A DNA stretch of 58,630 nt, from assembly GCF_000090795.2 (NCBI RefSeq), contig NW_003546244.1, positions 800,955 through 859,584 of the forward strand, written 5' to 3'. The notes beneath the pieces are model-generated. The model made no database searches and was not told the origin of the DNA. It saw nothing but the letters and a program-made list of their open reading frames with translations. Made by a program: the position numbers and the translations under genes. This DNA comes from Amphimedon queenslandica (taxonomy: Eukaryota > Porifera > Demospongiae > Haplosclerida > Niphatidae). Shown one piece after another: positions 47,049 to 58,008 of the stretch (its first letter is position 1; each line of letters opens with the position of its first letter).

Positions 47049-50000
47049 ATGGCTCAAAAAAGGTTGGAGACATTGCTAGGTCATCTTAAACCTGAGGAAA
47101 GAGGGCCTCAGTTGACTCTAAATCCTACGGCAGCTTCAAGTATGCATAATAATGATGTTATAGTGTAGGTTTGTGTCTTTACTCGTACACAGCAGCAACC
47201 CTTACATACCGGTATACCACTCAAGAGAGTGCACGGGTCCTCACTCCTGAGCAAAGGCAGTTTTATGAGGATAATGGTTTCCTAGTGGTTCGTCGTTTAG
47301 TGCCAGGAGATAAACTGGAGGTGTTTCATGATCGTTTTAAGCAAATCTGCAGGAAAGAAGTAGACGTAAGTGATATAATAGTGATACGAGTGATTGCCAT
47401 CATCTGCCATGCAACTTTAAAAATTTACAAAAAATCCAATTTTGATCGGAATAAGTTCAAACTTCTACACAACATAAGTACACGTAGTCGTGTACATGTA
47501 TTTAAAAAAATTATAGAAATTGAGAATTTTCTCCTTTTTGTTTTTGACGAATTTCGCCAAAATCCCTCTAGAGAGACTTGGGCCCAATTTTTGAGCAACT
47601 TTAGAAATCATAAAAATTCAAATATGATCGGAATCACCTCAAACTTCTTACACATTTTAAAAACATGTATATATATATCAGAGAAAATTATAAAAACTGA
47701 GAATATGTTTGTTTTCATTTTTGGCAAAATTTGGCCAAGATCACTGTACTATAGTACAGGGACTTTGGTCGAATTTTTGAGCAATTTTAATCATTCATAA
47801 AAAAATCTAATTTTGATCGGAATGAGTTCAAACTTTTTACACAAAATAAGTACATGTATATGCATCAACATAAATTATTAAATTGGAGAATTCATTCTTT
47901 TTCATTTTTGACAAAATTTGACCAAAATCTCAGTATTGGGCCCAGATCATCCTTGCAATTCAACATAAACCTTCCTTTAGCCATTTTACTAATTTATTTG
48001 ACATGTTCTATAAATAAAATTCCACTATAAGTACCATGTATGTGATAAATTTTTATGCTATTTTTAAGTTCTAATGGTAAAAAATTCATCTGATTATTAC
48101 CTGGAAGGAAGAGTCTTGGGTAGCCAGATCCCTTTGCATGTGGTGTATTAATTTTGTTTGCCATATGTCACACCACACTGGTAGTTTGGCAATACAAGAA
48201 TGCTCAAGGCATTCAATAATCTAAACATAAACTTTTTGTATATTTTAACAAAGTCATCTCTTGTTATTTTTCATTAAAGTAATGTATACTTTTAAAATTA
48301 ACGATTCAGTTTCTGTACTGCTTAGCATGCTTTCATATGCACTTGATATCTTCATTCTTTGATGTGTAGCATGTCTGCTCTGTCTGCTCTTCTCTTTCTC
48401 TCCTTTCTTCATGGAATATCAGCTCTTGTTATCAGTATTGATGGCAAGTATGGCAAAAGGGGTAATGATGCTATTGAGTGCATTAAAGGACAGTCTCCCT
48501 GTTATTCAGTGGAATATGTAGCTGACTCTATTCAAAACAGCACTAATATTACAATAGAGATCATCAGTTCTGCTCTAAGTCTGCAAGGTAATGTTACGTT
48601 TATTGGTATTAATGAGCTGACTATCAATGGAAATGGAGCTAGTATCAAATGTGACAGCAGTCTCGAACAGAGGTCTGGCATAATTTTTAAAAACTGTAGC
48701 AATGTTTTACTCAATAGTTTTGCCATTGAGTATTGTGGATTGCTTTATGAGGAAAGAGGATACCATGGGACACAAGCTATGCTCTTTACTTATTGTAATA
48801 ACATTTATATCACAAGCATCAGCTTTAATAATAACTATGGGGTTGGTCTTGTCTTATATAACACCAAGGCTATCAACAAGAGTACCCTTGCTATTAATGA
48901 CACTCATGGAATCATTCATATGCTCAATTGTACATTCACAAGCAACAGTTTGAGGGACAGTCGAGATCTTAGAAAAAATAAAAGCTTTTTAACTGGAGGA
49001 GGCTTGCGCTTAATTCAGCATCATCAGGATATTATCTCGGTGACGTGTAACTTATGCTATTTTTCAAACAATTCCGCTACATCTGTAGGTGGTGCATTAT
49101 TTATTGAATTTGGTGACAGCTCTAGCAATAATATCACTATTATCAACTCTTCTTTTATTGATAATAACGCTATTACTAGTGGAGGTGCTATTGGCATTAC
49201 TGTATACATTGATGGCCTTATAACTGCTGGATTTTATATTCATTTCATATCCTGCATAATAGACAGCAATCAGGCAATCTTTGGTGGGGGAGTTGCTATA
49301 CTAATTCCACACTTAAGGATTAAAACTGATTCAAAACTAGTAAAAAGTAGGGTAAGATTTTCCTTGTGCAAATTTACTTCTAACAAAGCAGTAATTAGTT
49401 CAGCTGTAGACATTAATGGAAATAACCAAAGGATATATTCGGGGGTAAATACTGCTATAAAATTTAGCGATAGTTACTTTATAAGTAATATTGCAGGAAT
49501 AAAACTCTCCAGCAATCAAAAGTATAGTGGCCAATTAAGTGAATCGACAGTTTCTGTTCTTTATTTTCTGCTTCTGTTTAATGGAAATGTTTCATTTATT
49601 AACAATACTGGGACTGCTGTCTATTTGGTGTATACCCGCATCCTTGTGCTAAAAAATTCTTTGCTAAATTTTACCAATAACACTGGTGAATGTGGAGGCG
49701 CTTTACTTTTTTCTGAAAGTGCAATCCTTGACTTTAATGACACTGTCACCTTATATTTTATAAACAATGCTGCTAAAGTCGGTGGTGCAATTTGCATTCA
49801 ATCAACAACTATCATGCAATACACTGGAACGTGTTTTCTACAAAACCACCAAAGAGTAGGAACTTTTCATTTTATTAACAACAAGGCTACTACTAGTATG
49901 CTTGGTGATGATATTTTTGCTTCTACACTTAGACCTTGCGTTCAGTTGCATGGTGGGACTGTTTCATCTCTCTTTTTCAATGATACAAAAATGGGAAGAT

Positions 50001-53000
50001 TTACTTTTTTACCAAAGACAAATCACTCAATTGCTACTGCACCAGCTACAGTGTCTATAAATAATAATGAAGTTGATCTGGTGATGTATCCTGGAATACC
50101 ATATACTATGAATGTAACACAACGAGATGAGTTTAAAAACAATGTTACAGACTTGGAAATTTTTCCATTGTTTGCAACACTGCTCAATAACCAGAACTCA
50201 TCATTAAAAATTGCTCTGACTCATTTCATTGCTAACAATTTCATAATAACTTTTAAAGGAAGAGCAAGAGAGAAAGGTGAACTTGTATTACAAACAACTG
50301 GGTACAGTGCTAGGTTGCTTATCAATGTTACTTTACAAAACTGCCCTCCAGGCTATATATTCCAATTCAATAATGATACCTGCTACTGTTCCCGTAGTTC
50401 TACTGGTGTGTACTATTTCGGTGTAACGCATTGCCTGGAAAATAAAAGTGCTGTCATTAATGCAGGACTTTGGGCTGGATACGTAGGCCAGAATTTTACA
50501 ACAGCAGATTGTGTGACAAGCCTATGCAAGTGTAGTATTTATACTCAATACAAAGAGTGCATCCTTCCATTGGATCAAAATCTTTTAAATGATCATGTTT
50601 GTGCTCCTCATAGAAGTGGTACATTGTGTGGTAGCTGCATCACTAGTTACACTGTTTACTTTCACTCTTCTAGCTATCATTGTGGTGAGTCCACACACTG
50701 CCAGTATGGTCCATTGCTGTATGTTCTCTTTGAGATTATACCAGTCACATGTATATTTCTAATAATTCTTTTCTTTAACATAAATCTCACATCTGGTGGT
50801 CTGTATTCGTTTATATTTTATTCACAGATTCTTAACAATCAATGCAATAACTCGCTTAACATTGCATACAATGATTCAATGAATTATCTCTTTACTGCTT
50901 TCAAAATATTTTATGGTTTTTTTGACTTAGAAATTCTGGAAATCCATCACTTGTCGTTTTGTTTGTTTAAGGATGCCACTATCATGGACTTGTTGCTGAT
51001 AAAGTATCTTACCACACTGTACGCTTTCCTCTTGATCATTGCTACCATACTGGTACTCAAATTCAATTCAATTTACTGTTGCATCAGGTTCTGTCATAAA
51101 TACGGACGTAGAAATATAAGAGGCTCTATTGTCAATGCATTGACAGCTTTCCTGATTCTCTGCTACTTTCACTGCCTGGTTATCACATCTCATATTCTAA
51201 TCCCTTCATATGTCATGGGAGAAGGAGGAAAAATACTGGAGACAGTTCCTCTCTATAATGGAAACTTAGCATACATGTCTGACCATCATCTTAAATATGT
51301 CATACCAGCTATAGTTTGTCTGGTATTCATAATATTACCTCCTCCTCTCATTCTTTTATTGGAGCCACTCTTAGTACGACTAAGTGGTGCCTTGAATATA
51401 AGAAGGAATGCTATTACATACGCTCTTCACAGATTTAGAATGAAGCTGAAACCGTTTTTGGATTCATTCCAAGGATGCTTCAAGGATAACTATAGATGCT
51501 TTGCTGGTCTATTTTTTCTGTATCGTATATTACTGGTTCTTTTTTCTAGCATATTTACTGGGGGTGGGATAGTAGCTAATGCTACTCACGAGGTCATGCT
51601 CTTTCTTATTTTGTTCCTCCATTGTTTGTGTCGTCCTTTTGAAAAGAAGTCCGATAACAATATTGATTCATTTCTACTGATTGATCTTCTAATGATTAAC
51701 ATGTTTATCTTTATAAACTCCTTTCTTTTCATTGATTTGGACGATTTGAAACTTAAATTTTTTATTGCTTCTCTTCAGCTCTTTCTCATGTCTTTGCCTT
51801 TAATTTACATAGTCTGCTTCACCTTTAGACATTGGTGTAAGAGGAAGTGTTTAGCACAGAAAGAGGTCCATAATTTTGATGATGATCTTCCTGCACGTTT
51901 GCTTCAGCAGCCACATTATAACACTTTTAATGACTGAGTACTGTACACTTGTATCTGCAGCTTAGTGTGTGTATGAAATTCATTTTATTTTTAATTTTCT
52001 TTTGTGTGTAGAGTATTTGATTTAATGCCACTTTTATTTTTTGATTGTTTATATTTGCAAGATACTTGAGTCACTAGCAGGAGCATGCTAAGTGAGCTTA
52101 GCTTCATGAGCTGACAAGCACTACAATACAGTACATGGCATTTGGAGCAACTTTAAAAATTCATAAAAAAATCCAATTTTGATCGGAATCAGCTTAAATT
52201 AGATATACAACATTAGAACATGTATATGTATCAGAAAAAATTATAAAAATGGAGAATTCTCTCATAGTCATTTTTGACAAAATTTGGCTAATGACCAAAG
52301 GCTATAGCCTTTAGTCGTTGGCCTGATTTTTGAAGAACTTTTAAAATTCATAAAAAATCTAGATTTGATTGAAATCAGCTCAAAATTGATACATGACATT
52401 AGAACATGTATATGCATCAGAAAAAATTATAAAAATGGAGAATTCTCTCGTAGTCATTTTTGACAAAATTTGGCTGATGACCAAAGGCTATAGCTTTTGG
52501 TTGTTAGCCTGATTTTTGAAGAACTTTAAAAATTCATAAAAAATCCAGATTTGATTGGAATCAGCTCAAAGTTGATACATGGCATAAGGACATGTATATG
52601 TATCAGAAAAAATTATAAAAACAGAAAGTTCTTTCCTAGTGATTTTTGTCAAAATTTGACCCCATTTTGAGCCTATCATCATCATTATCATTGCATATTT
52701 ATGCAGGTACCTGGTTTGACCATTATGAAAGATGTTGCTATTGCCAAGTCAGAGTTTGACACAAATGAGAGAGCTGTGACTAAGATTCAAAACTTTCAAG
52801 TAAAAACTGATATCACTGTCCTACGTGTAGCTATCTCTACTCTCTTTTATAGCATGATCCTGTTCTATCAAACTATTGCAGTCTGCCTGATATATTAAAG
52901 TATGTTGAGTGTTTTACCGGCCCTGACATAATGGCCATGCACACAATGCTCATTAACAAACCGCCAGATCCTGGATCAAAAACAAGTCGCCATCCATTAC

Positions 53001-53922
53001 ACCAAGGTCAGTTTATTCACATATATATAAAAATGACTTCAGCTATTTCAATTTCTTCTCTCATAGATTTATATTACTTTCCTTTCCGACCTGCTGACTC
53101 TATCGTGTGCTCTTGGACTGCCATGGAAAGAGTTAATAGGCAAAATGGTTGTTTGGTGGTCCTGCCTGGAACGCACAAAGGAGAATTATGGAAACATGAT
53201 TATCCTAAATGGGAGGTGAGCTAGACTATAATGCACTGTCTACCTCCACCATGAGAGTTTTTCTTTGCAAAATATATTCCCCATGTTTTGACCTTCAGAA
53301 ATTTTCAGACATTATATGTTTTAGTAAAATTTATTTATGCCTATATGAAACCCTATTTTTATAATTTGTCTGTTAATTTATAGCGTCAGTAATTATTATT
53401 TCTATTTTTAGGGAGGTGTCAATAAAATGTATCATGGTATTGTGGACTATACCGAAGGTAATGAGCGTGTTCATTTGGAAATGGAAGCTGGTGACACAGT
53501 GTTCTTTCATCCCATTCTTATCCATGGCTCTGGAATGAATAGAACTAGTGGATTTAGAAAAGTAAGCATAACTCCTTTTTTCTATATATTTGATCTCTTT
53601 TTGTTGCTAATATCATTTTGCTGGCTTGTTTTTCATCTTTTTCTTTCCTCCTAAAGAATAGTGCTATGATCATGTTGTCTTTTATAGGCCATATCATGTC
53701 ACTATGCTAGTTCACACTGTCAGTATGTCTCTGTTGGAGGAACAGTCCAAGAAAAAATTGCTAAAGAAGTTGAAGACATTGCACAAAAGAAATTAGGGCC
53801 AGATGCTACAATTACTTTTCAAGTAAGAATATGATTATCATTTAATGAGGCTAGCATTTTCTTTTTAGGATGCTTGGGCTATCCGCTCCTTATGTGTCAA
53901 AGGAAATAGAGTTAACTTGTGA
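47049..53922 (+). CDS. PHYH: Phytanoyl-CoA 2-hydroxylase (peroxisomal)
   Basis: Exons 47049-47139, 47193-47365, 52707-52800, about 52853-53006, then 53067-53215, 53412-53560, 53688-53822 and 53870-53922 (stop TGA). The N-terminus [19 protein letters not shown] holds RLETLLGHL, a consensus PTS2 (R-L-x5-H-L) for peroxisomal import. The body matches PHYH closely: [58 protein letters not shown] with the HxD iron ligands split by an intron, [35 protein letters not shown] with the distal His and 2-oxoglutarate Arg (GFRK). The end [17 protein letters not shown] resembles the human C-terminus. It catalyses Fe(II)/2-oxoglutarate-dependent alpha-hydroxylation of phytanoyl-CoA. Intron 2 (5.3 kb) hosts a complete second gene on the same strand. 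Confidence 0.95.
47400..47960. repeat. Dispersed ~178-bp repeat array in PHYH intron
   Basis: About three diverged monomers: 'aatccaattttgatcggaat', 'caaacttctacacaacataa', 'acatgtatatatatatcaga', and a palindromic 'ctgtactatagtacag' near 47744-47759. Same orientation as the copy at 52135-52680. Confidence 0.82.
48362..51937 (+). CDS. Intronless beta-helix ectodomain / multi-TM protein, nested in PHYH intron
   Basis: A single open exon of about 1190 codons. ATG 48362 or, better, 48371 ([20 protein letters not shown], a signal peptide). Residues ~50-600 contain repeated N/S/G-rich strands ([51 protein letters not shown]), the pattern of parallel beta-helix/PMP-like repeats. A Cys-rich juxtamembrane domain (50341-50700: [31 protein letters not shown]) follows. 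About eight hydrophobic helices then span 50712-51830, including [50 protein letters not shown] and [15 protein letters not shown], with the conserved-looking [16 protein letters not shown] and [15 protein letters not shown] between. The C-terminus is short and acidic. I know of no function; similar large intronless proteins appear to be expanded in sponges. The TM part loosely recalls TRP-like channels. It could be adhesion, sensing or transport. Confidence 0.85.
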   Translation: MCSMSALSALLFLSFLHGISALVISIDGKYGKRGNDAIECIKGQSPCYSVEYVADSIQNSTNITIEIISSALSLQGNVTFIGINELTINGNGASIKCDSSLEQRSGIIFKNCSNVLLNSFAIEYCGLLYEERGYHGTQAMLFTYCNNIYITSISFNNNYGVGLVLYNTKAINKSTLAINDTHGIIHMLNCTFTSNSLRDSRDLRKNKSFLTGGGLRLIQHHQDIISVTCNLCYFSNNSATSVGGALFIEFGDSSSNNITIINSSFIDNNAITSGGAIGITVYIDGLITAGFYIHFISCIIDSNQAIFGGGVAILIPHLRIKTDSKLVKSRVRFSLCKFTSNKAVISSAVDINGNNQRIYSGVNTAIKFSDSYFISNIAGIKLSSNQKYSGQLSESTVSVLYFLLLFNGNVSFINNTGTAVYLVYTRILVLKNSLLNFTNNTGECGGALLFSESAILDFNDTVTLYFINNAAKVGGAICIQSTTIMQYTGTCFLQNHQRVGTFHFINNKATTSMLGDDIFASTLRPCVQLHGGTVSSLFFNDTKMGRFTFLPKTNHSIATAPATVSINNNEVDLVMYPGIPYTMNVTQRDEFKNNVTDLEIFPLFATLLNNQNSSLKIALTHFIANNFIITFKGRAREKGELVLQTTGYSARLLINVTLQNCPPGYIFQFNNDTCYCSRSSTGVYYFGVTHCLENKSAVINAGLWAGYVGQNFTTADCVTSLCKCSIYTQYKECILPLDQNLLNDHVCAPHRSGTLCGSCITSYTVYFHSSSYHCGESTHCQYGPLLYVLFEIIPVTCIFLIILFFNINLTSGGLYSFIFYSQILNNQCNNSLNIAYNDSMNYLFTAFKIFYGFFDLEILEIHHLSFCLFKDATIMDLLLIKYLTTLYAFLLIIATILVLKFNSIYCCIRFCHKYGRRNIRGSIVNALTAFLILCYFHCLVITSHILIPSYVMGEGGKILETVPLYNGNLAYMSDHHLKYVIPAIVCLVFIILPPPLILLLEPLLVRLSGALNIRRNAITYALHRFRMKLKPFLDSFQGCFKDNYRCFAGLFFLYRILLVLFSSIFTGGGIVANATHEVMLFLILFLHCLCRPFEKKSDNNIDSFLLIDLLMINMFIFINSFLFIDLDDLKLKFFIASLQLFLMSLPLIYIVCFTFRHWCKRKCLAQKEVHNFDDDLPARLLQQPHYNTFND
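52135..52680. repeat. Dispersed ~178-bp repeat array, second copy in PHYH intron
   Basis: Three monomers with 'gagcaactttaaaaattcat', 'atcagcttaaatt', 'gaacatgtatatgtatcaga' and 'aattctctc-tagtcattttt'. It ends 25 bp before the acceptor of the third PHYH exon. The palindrome is degraded here ('ggctatagcctttag'). Confidence 0.85.
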
Positions 53923-54082
53923 AATTTTTGTGTGCTGTGTACTTTTAAAATTATTTATTACTACCATGTTACACATCTAGATAAAATGTGTGCTGCATAT
54001 TATAATAGACTAAATAATTATTATTCATAGAGATAACAGATTATTTTAATATTTTAGCCACGCCTTGTACTTGTTTCAAATT

Positions 54083-57000
54083 ATGGAGGTCATCACTAAG
54101 TGTTTTAGAGGCCTGAGGCGTCCAAAAAGTTGTCTTCCTTGTAGAAAAAGGTCAGAGGAAGAGCCGGCTACCTCGAAAAAGAAAGCTACGCCATTACCAA
54201 AGATCAAGGTCATCGTAATAGGCTCTATTGTGCTCACAAATAATTTCGGTTAGTAGTAGATTCTAAATAGACTAGACTCGAATACAAGCACATTGTTACT
54301 GTGTAACAAGCAGTCTACATAATATTTATTGTTATTGGTGCATTTGCTGTGCAGGTGCTGCCCTGATATTTCCCTTTTTACCGTTCATGGTGCATGACTT
54401 CTTTCCTCAGCTCAACAAAGATGAATTGGGTTAGTGACAGCCGATCATAATCATAGCTATGTACATATATCATGATTTCAAAAGGTCAGAAAGCTGGTTT
54501 CCTTGGCAGTGCCTTTTTTGCCGGTAACTTTATTGGCAGTCTGATGTGGGGCTCAATATCGGACTACTGGGGGCGTAGACCCGTCATGCTATTTGGTATC
54601 TGTGGTACAATAGCCTCCGAACTGTTGTTCGGGTTTAGGTAAGACTTGCTAATCATTAGTACATGGTTGATAGTAATACTTGTAGTCAGACCTTTGCATG
54701 GGCTATTGTGGCAAGATTCCTATGGGGTTTCCTTAATGGTAATATCGGAGTTGCTAAAACTTACCTATCAGAAGTACACAATATCACGTTGTTTTACTGA
54801 TGACTTGTATAATTATACTGATAGATATGCGATGATACTAATCAAGCTCAAGGTTTCTCTGTTATTGGGACGTCAAGTGGATTTGGACGTCTTATGGTTA
54901 GTATGAACAAAGTTGGCATATGTGAATGTGTTTTCTGGGAATTGATGATTGTAAATGTTTTTTTATTTGTAGGGCTCAGTAATTGGTGGATTCTTGGCTC
55001 AGCCAGCCAGCAAGTATCACTTGTTTGAGCTTCCTTTCTTTTGTCAGTTCCCTTATGTACTACCAGTTTTTGTGGCTGTTGGAATAGGCATCTTCAGTTT
55101 TACCAGTTAAGAATGACTATAATACATTAAATATCATGATCTTTCTCCATTAGCTGGATTCTGTTTCCTCAATGAAACATTACCAAAAGCAAAGGAAGCT
55201 TATAAATCAAGAGAAGACTCAGACGATGAAAATGATCAAGATGACACTCAATCGACTGTCACTGATATTGAATTGATATCAATGTCAGCTAGTGAAAGTG
55301 ATTCAGAATTAACTAGTCACAATAATGGGGATACTGCTGTGATCAGAGAGTCTGATATTGACACTGATATGAACGAATCTGATACAGAAATGTTAATTGG
55401 GTTTTCTGGAAACATTCAAAACAGCAGCCCCGAAAAATTAAGATATTCAGTAGTAGTTAAGAATGCAATAAAAAACTTTAGCTTTTCGTCATTTCGAAGA
55501 AAATTTGTAAGGCACCATAAGGAACAGTGTATTGCCTGCTGCCACTGTTACTATACTAGCAAAGGAAGGTCACAATCCTTGACATCTCTCATCACTTCTT
55601 GTGAAACTTGGAAGAGACTTGGTTCCGGCATATTATCTAATTTCAAGCAGATATTGAGATTACTACTGGACAGAAGAGTAATACTAACAACAGTGATATA
55701 TGGCCTGATGGGATATGCTGCCATCATAACTAATGAAGTAAGTGCTACTTGTTATGATTGTTTGATTTTATCATCACGACAGTTATTTCCTTTACTGATG
55801 GTCACTTCTCATGTTCACGGAGGCTATCAAATGGATGATAACGAAATTGCTACGCTCACCATGATTGCTGCTGCAGTTCAGTTAGTTTATCAGGTATGCA
55901 AAAAGTAGCTTATGGCTTCACTGTTGTAGCCATTTTGCCAAATTAGTACAAAATATACTAATACAGTAATACTAGTAGTCTTCCTATTACATTATTATAG
56001 TTAGTTTTTTATAATTAACTTTACATCACTAAATTTTATCACTAATCTGTATTTTAACTTTTAGCCTTTTGTCTTCCCAAGGACGGTGAAGCTCTTGGGA
56101 TATCGTAATCTCCTTCGTGCTAGTTTAGTGGTCTTTGCTTGTGGCTGTATCTTGTTACCATGGTCTAATAGAATCACTGGACCTATTGAGACAATAGCCA
56201 ATGACACAGGTAGCGGAATGGATCCAATGTTGAATGACTCAAGCATTTTTGATTATTGTGGACGCTCGCCTGAAGAAGCATCAGTCAATGAGGACTCTAT
56301 TAGTAGATTACCTGCTAAAGTGTGGGCCGTTGTGCTTCTGGCTCTACTAGCAATGATAATATCAAGGTATCACTAGGGAGTGGGTTGTGTTCCTGTAGTT
56401 AAAATGTTTAGTTTATGCATTTTTAATGTCACTAGTAACAAGTAGTGAAGTTAACTAAGTTGCTTCAAAATTTGGCTAAGGGACATGTACTAATACAAGG
56501 TGTTTCTCCAAATTTTGCCGAAAATGACTAAGAGAGAATTTTCATTTTTATAATTTTTTTCTAATGCATATACATGTTTTTTATATTGTGTAACAAGTTT
56601 GAGTTGATTTCGGTCAAGATTAAATTTTTTACGAATTTTTAAAGTTGCTCAAAAATTGGGGAAAAGTCCCTGTACTGTAGTACAGGGACATTGGCCAAAT
56701 TTCACTAAAAATGACTAGGAGAAAATTCTTGATTTTTATAATTTTTTCTGATACATATACATGTTTTGATGTTGTGTATTTAGTTTGAGGTAATTTGGAT
56801 CAAATTTAGATTTTTAAAGAATTTTTAAAGTTGCTTTAAAATTGTAAAAAATGGCAGTTACAACAAAACTGTTATTTGATTACATGTATACAGTGATTAC
56901 TATAAAATTGAATCTAACTTACTAAAAATTGGAATTCATCGTCAAAATTCTGTTTTGTAGAGCTAGTACATTTACGGCAATCATGGTTATGGTCAATAAC

Positions 57001-57301
57001 TCAGCTCTTCCTGAAACTCGTGGTCTCGTTAATGGGATCGCTCAATCACTAGTTGCCATCGCTCGCTCTATTGGGCCTACCAATGGTGCACTGCTGTTTG
57101 CATGGAGTGAGAGCAATGGTAGGTCATCATACTTTTTATCTATCACCATTTCATTTTTTTTTTAACTTCTTATTACTAATAGGGCTAAATTGGCCATTGA
57201 ATTATCATTTGTCATTCGAGTTATGTTTCATTGTGTCTGTGATCATACTGCTGGTGTCTTTATTGCTACCTAAGACTATTGAGAAAAAGAGAACGAAATA
57301 G
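54083..57301 (+). CDS. Major facilitator superfamily transporter (ZIFL/MFSD-like)
   Basis: ATG 54083 (MEVITKCFRGLRRPKSCLPC) begins a Lys/Cys-rich cytosolic N-tail, then TM1 KVIVIGSIVLTNNFGAALIF, and exons with FPFLPFMVHDFFPQL, GFLGSAFFAGNFIGSLMWGS followed by ISDYWGRRPVML (MFS motif A, G-x3-D-x-x-GRR), FAWAIVARFLWGFLNGNIGV, GSVIGGFLAQPASKY and the TM6 region. A long central loop (about 55170-55660, ~165 residues) is rich in Asp/Ser/Glu and includes CIACCHCYY. The second half carries ILTTVIYGLMGYAAIITNE, FTAIMVMVNNSALPETRGLV and NGIAQSLVAIARSIGPTNGA. The stop is TAG 57299-57301 and AATAAA lies at 57322-57327. The ALPETRG-x-x-NG-x-x-QS pattern is typical of ZIFL/peptide-type MFS carriers. Substrate unknown. 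Confidence 0.88.
56450..56860. repeat. Dispersed ~178-bp repeat array in MFS intron
   Basis: Two monomers in the same orientation as the IKK-intron array: 'gcatatacatgttttttat', 'gtgtaacaagtttgagttga', 'aatttttaaagttgctc' and CCCTGTACTGTAGTACAGGG, a one-mismatch version of the palindrome near 56668-56687. Confidence 0.85.
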
Positions 57302-57462
57302 TGGACCACCACTTCATTCATAATAAAGTGAAATATAATCATTAGAGTCTAATTATTATTTATTATTTATTTCAAAATATTATTTATTAATAAGTTATGT
57401 TTGACCAATGACAATTGAATTTGTAAAATTATTGCTATACTGGAATCACAAAATAATAATCT
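57302..57462. terminator. Convergent 3' region with AATAAA
   Basis: AATAAA at 57322-57327 follows the MFS stop by 20 bp, a likely polyadenylation signal. The cupin gene on the other strand ends at 57463. Confidence 0.55.
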
Positions 57463-58008
57463 TTAACTTTTAATAAGTTTTTTTAAAAGCTCGTAGTTTT
57501 CAGGCGAGACAAGATCTTTAATATCACGTTCAATAGCTATAGACCATTCATCAAACTTAAACTGAGGCACTACAGCTTCACTTATCAAACCATAAGTGCT
57601 ATTGCTTTCTGAGTTTTTTGGAATAATCAATTCAGCAGCTTTCCAATATCCTCCTGGAACAAGCAACTGTAGATGGTGCCCTGCTTTTAAATCACTGCCC
57701 ATCACTGCAGTCCTGTAGTCTCCTTCAGGAGATACCATATGATACCTAATAGGTAGACCAATGTGGTAATAATGTATAATATCCGGTTTATTTCTATGAA
57801 AGTAGTTAATAGGATATTGATCAGTTAGCATGTAGTAGATAGATGACATTAAAGCTCTTTCCTTGTTACTCCCTTCCTTTGTTACGTTGTTATAAGTCCT
57901 TGATGATACATATGTGATGGTATAAAGACCTCCTTCTGTGGTCAGTGGCTCTAGTCCCAACAAACGCAGCACTTCTTCCTTCTGTGGCTCCATAGCTTCA
58001 CACAACAA
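57463..58008 (-). CDS. DUF985 / Cupin_5-type protein, intronless
   Basis: Single exon of 181 codons; the second Met (MEPQKEEVLRLLGLEPLTTE, complement of 57990) is the likelier start. The DUF985 layout is visible: EGGLYTITYVSSRTY, RALMSSIYYMLTDQYPINYF then HRNKPDIIHYYHIGLPIRYH, GSDLKAGHHLQLLVPGGYWK with AAELI, then YGLISEAVVPQFKFDEWSIA. The His/Glu-type metal positions of cupins are partly kept (HRNKPDIIHYY; the usual DE-x-W is PD-I-I-H here). Length is normal for the family (140-180). Members are common in bacteria, fungi and some animals; the reaction is not known, though sugar or small-molecule binding is suspected. Confidence 0.87.
   Translation of the reverse strand: MLCEAMEPQKEEVLRLLGLEPLTTEGGLYTITYVSSRTYNNVTKEGSNKERALMSSIYYMLTDQYPINYFHRNKPDIIHYYHIGLPIRYHMVSPEGDYRTAVMGSDLKAGHHLQLLVPGGYWKAAELIIPKNSESNSTYGLISEAVVPQFKFDEWSIAIERDIKDLVSPENYELLKKLIKS

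Noticed and set aside
47171-47800. 209-codon ORF as a longer PHYH exon
   Set aside because: Beyond 47365 (GTAAGT donor) the frame reads through the dispersed intronic repeat by chance; the PHYH frame resumes at 52707.
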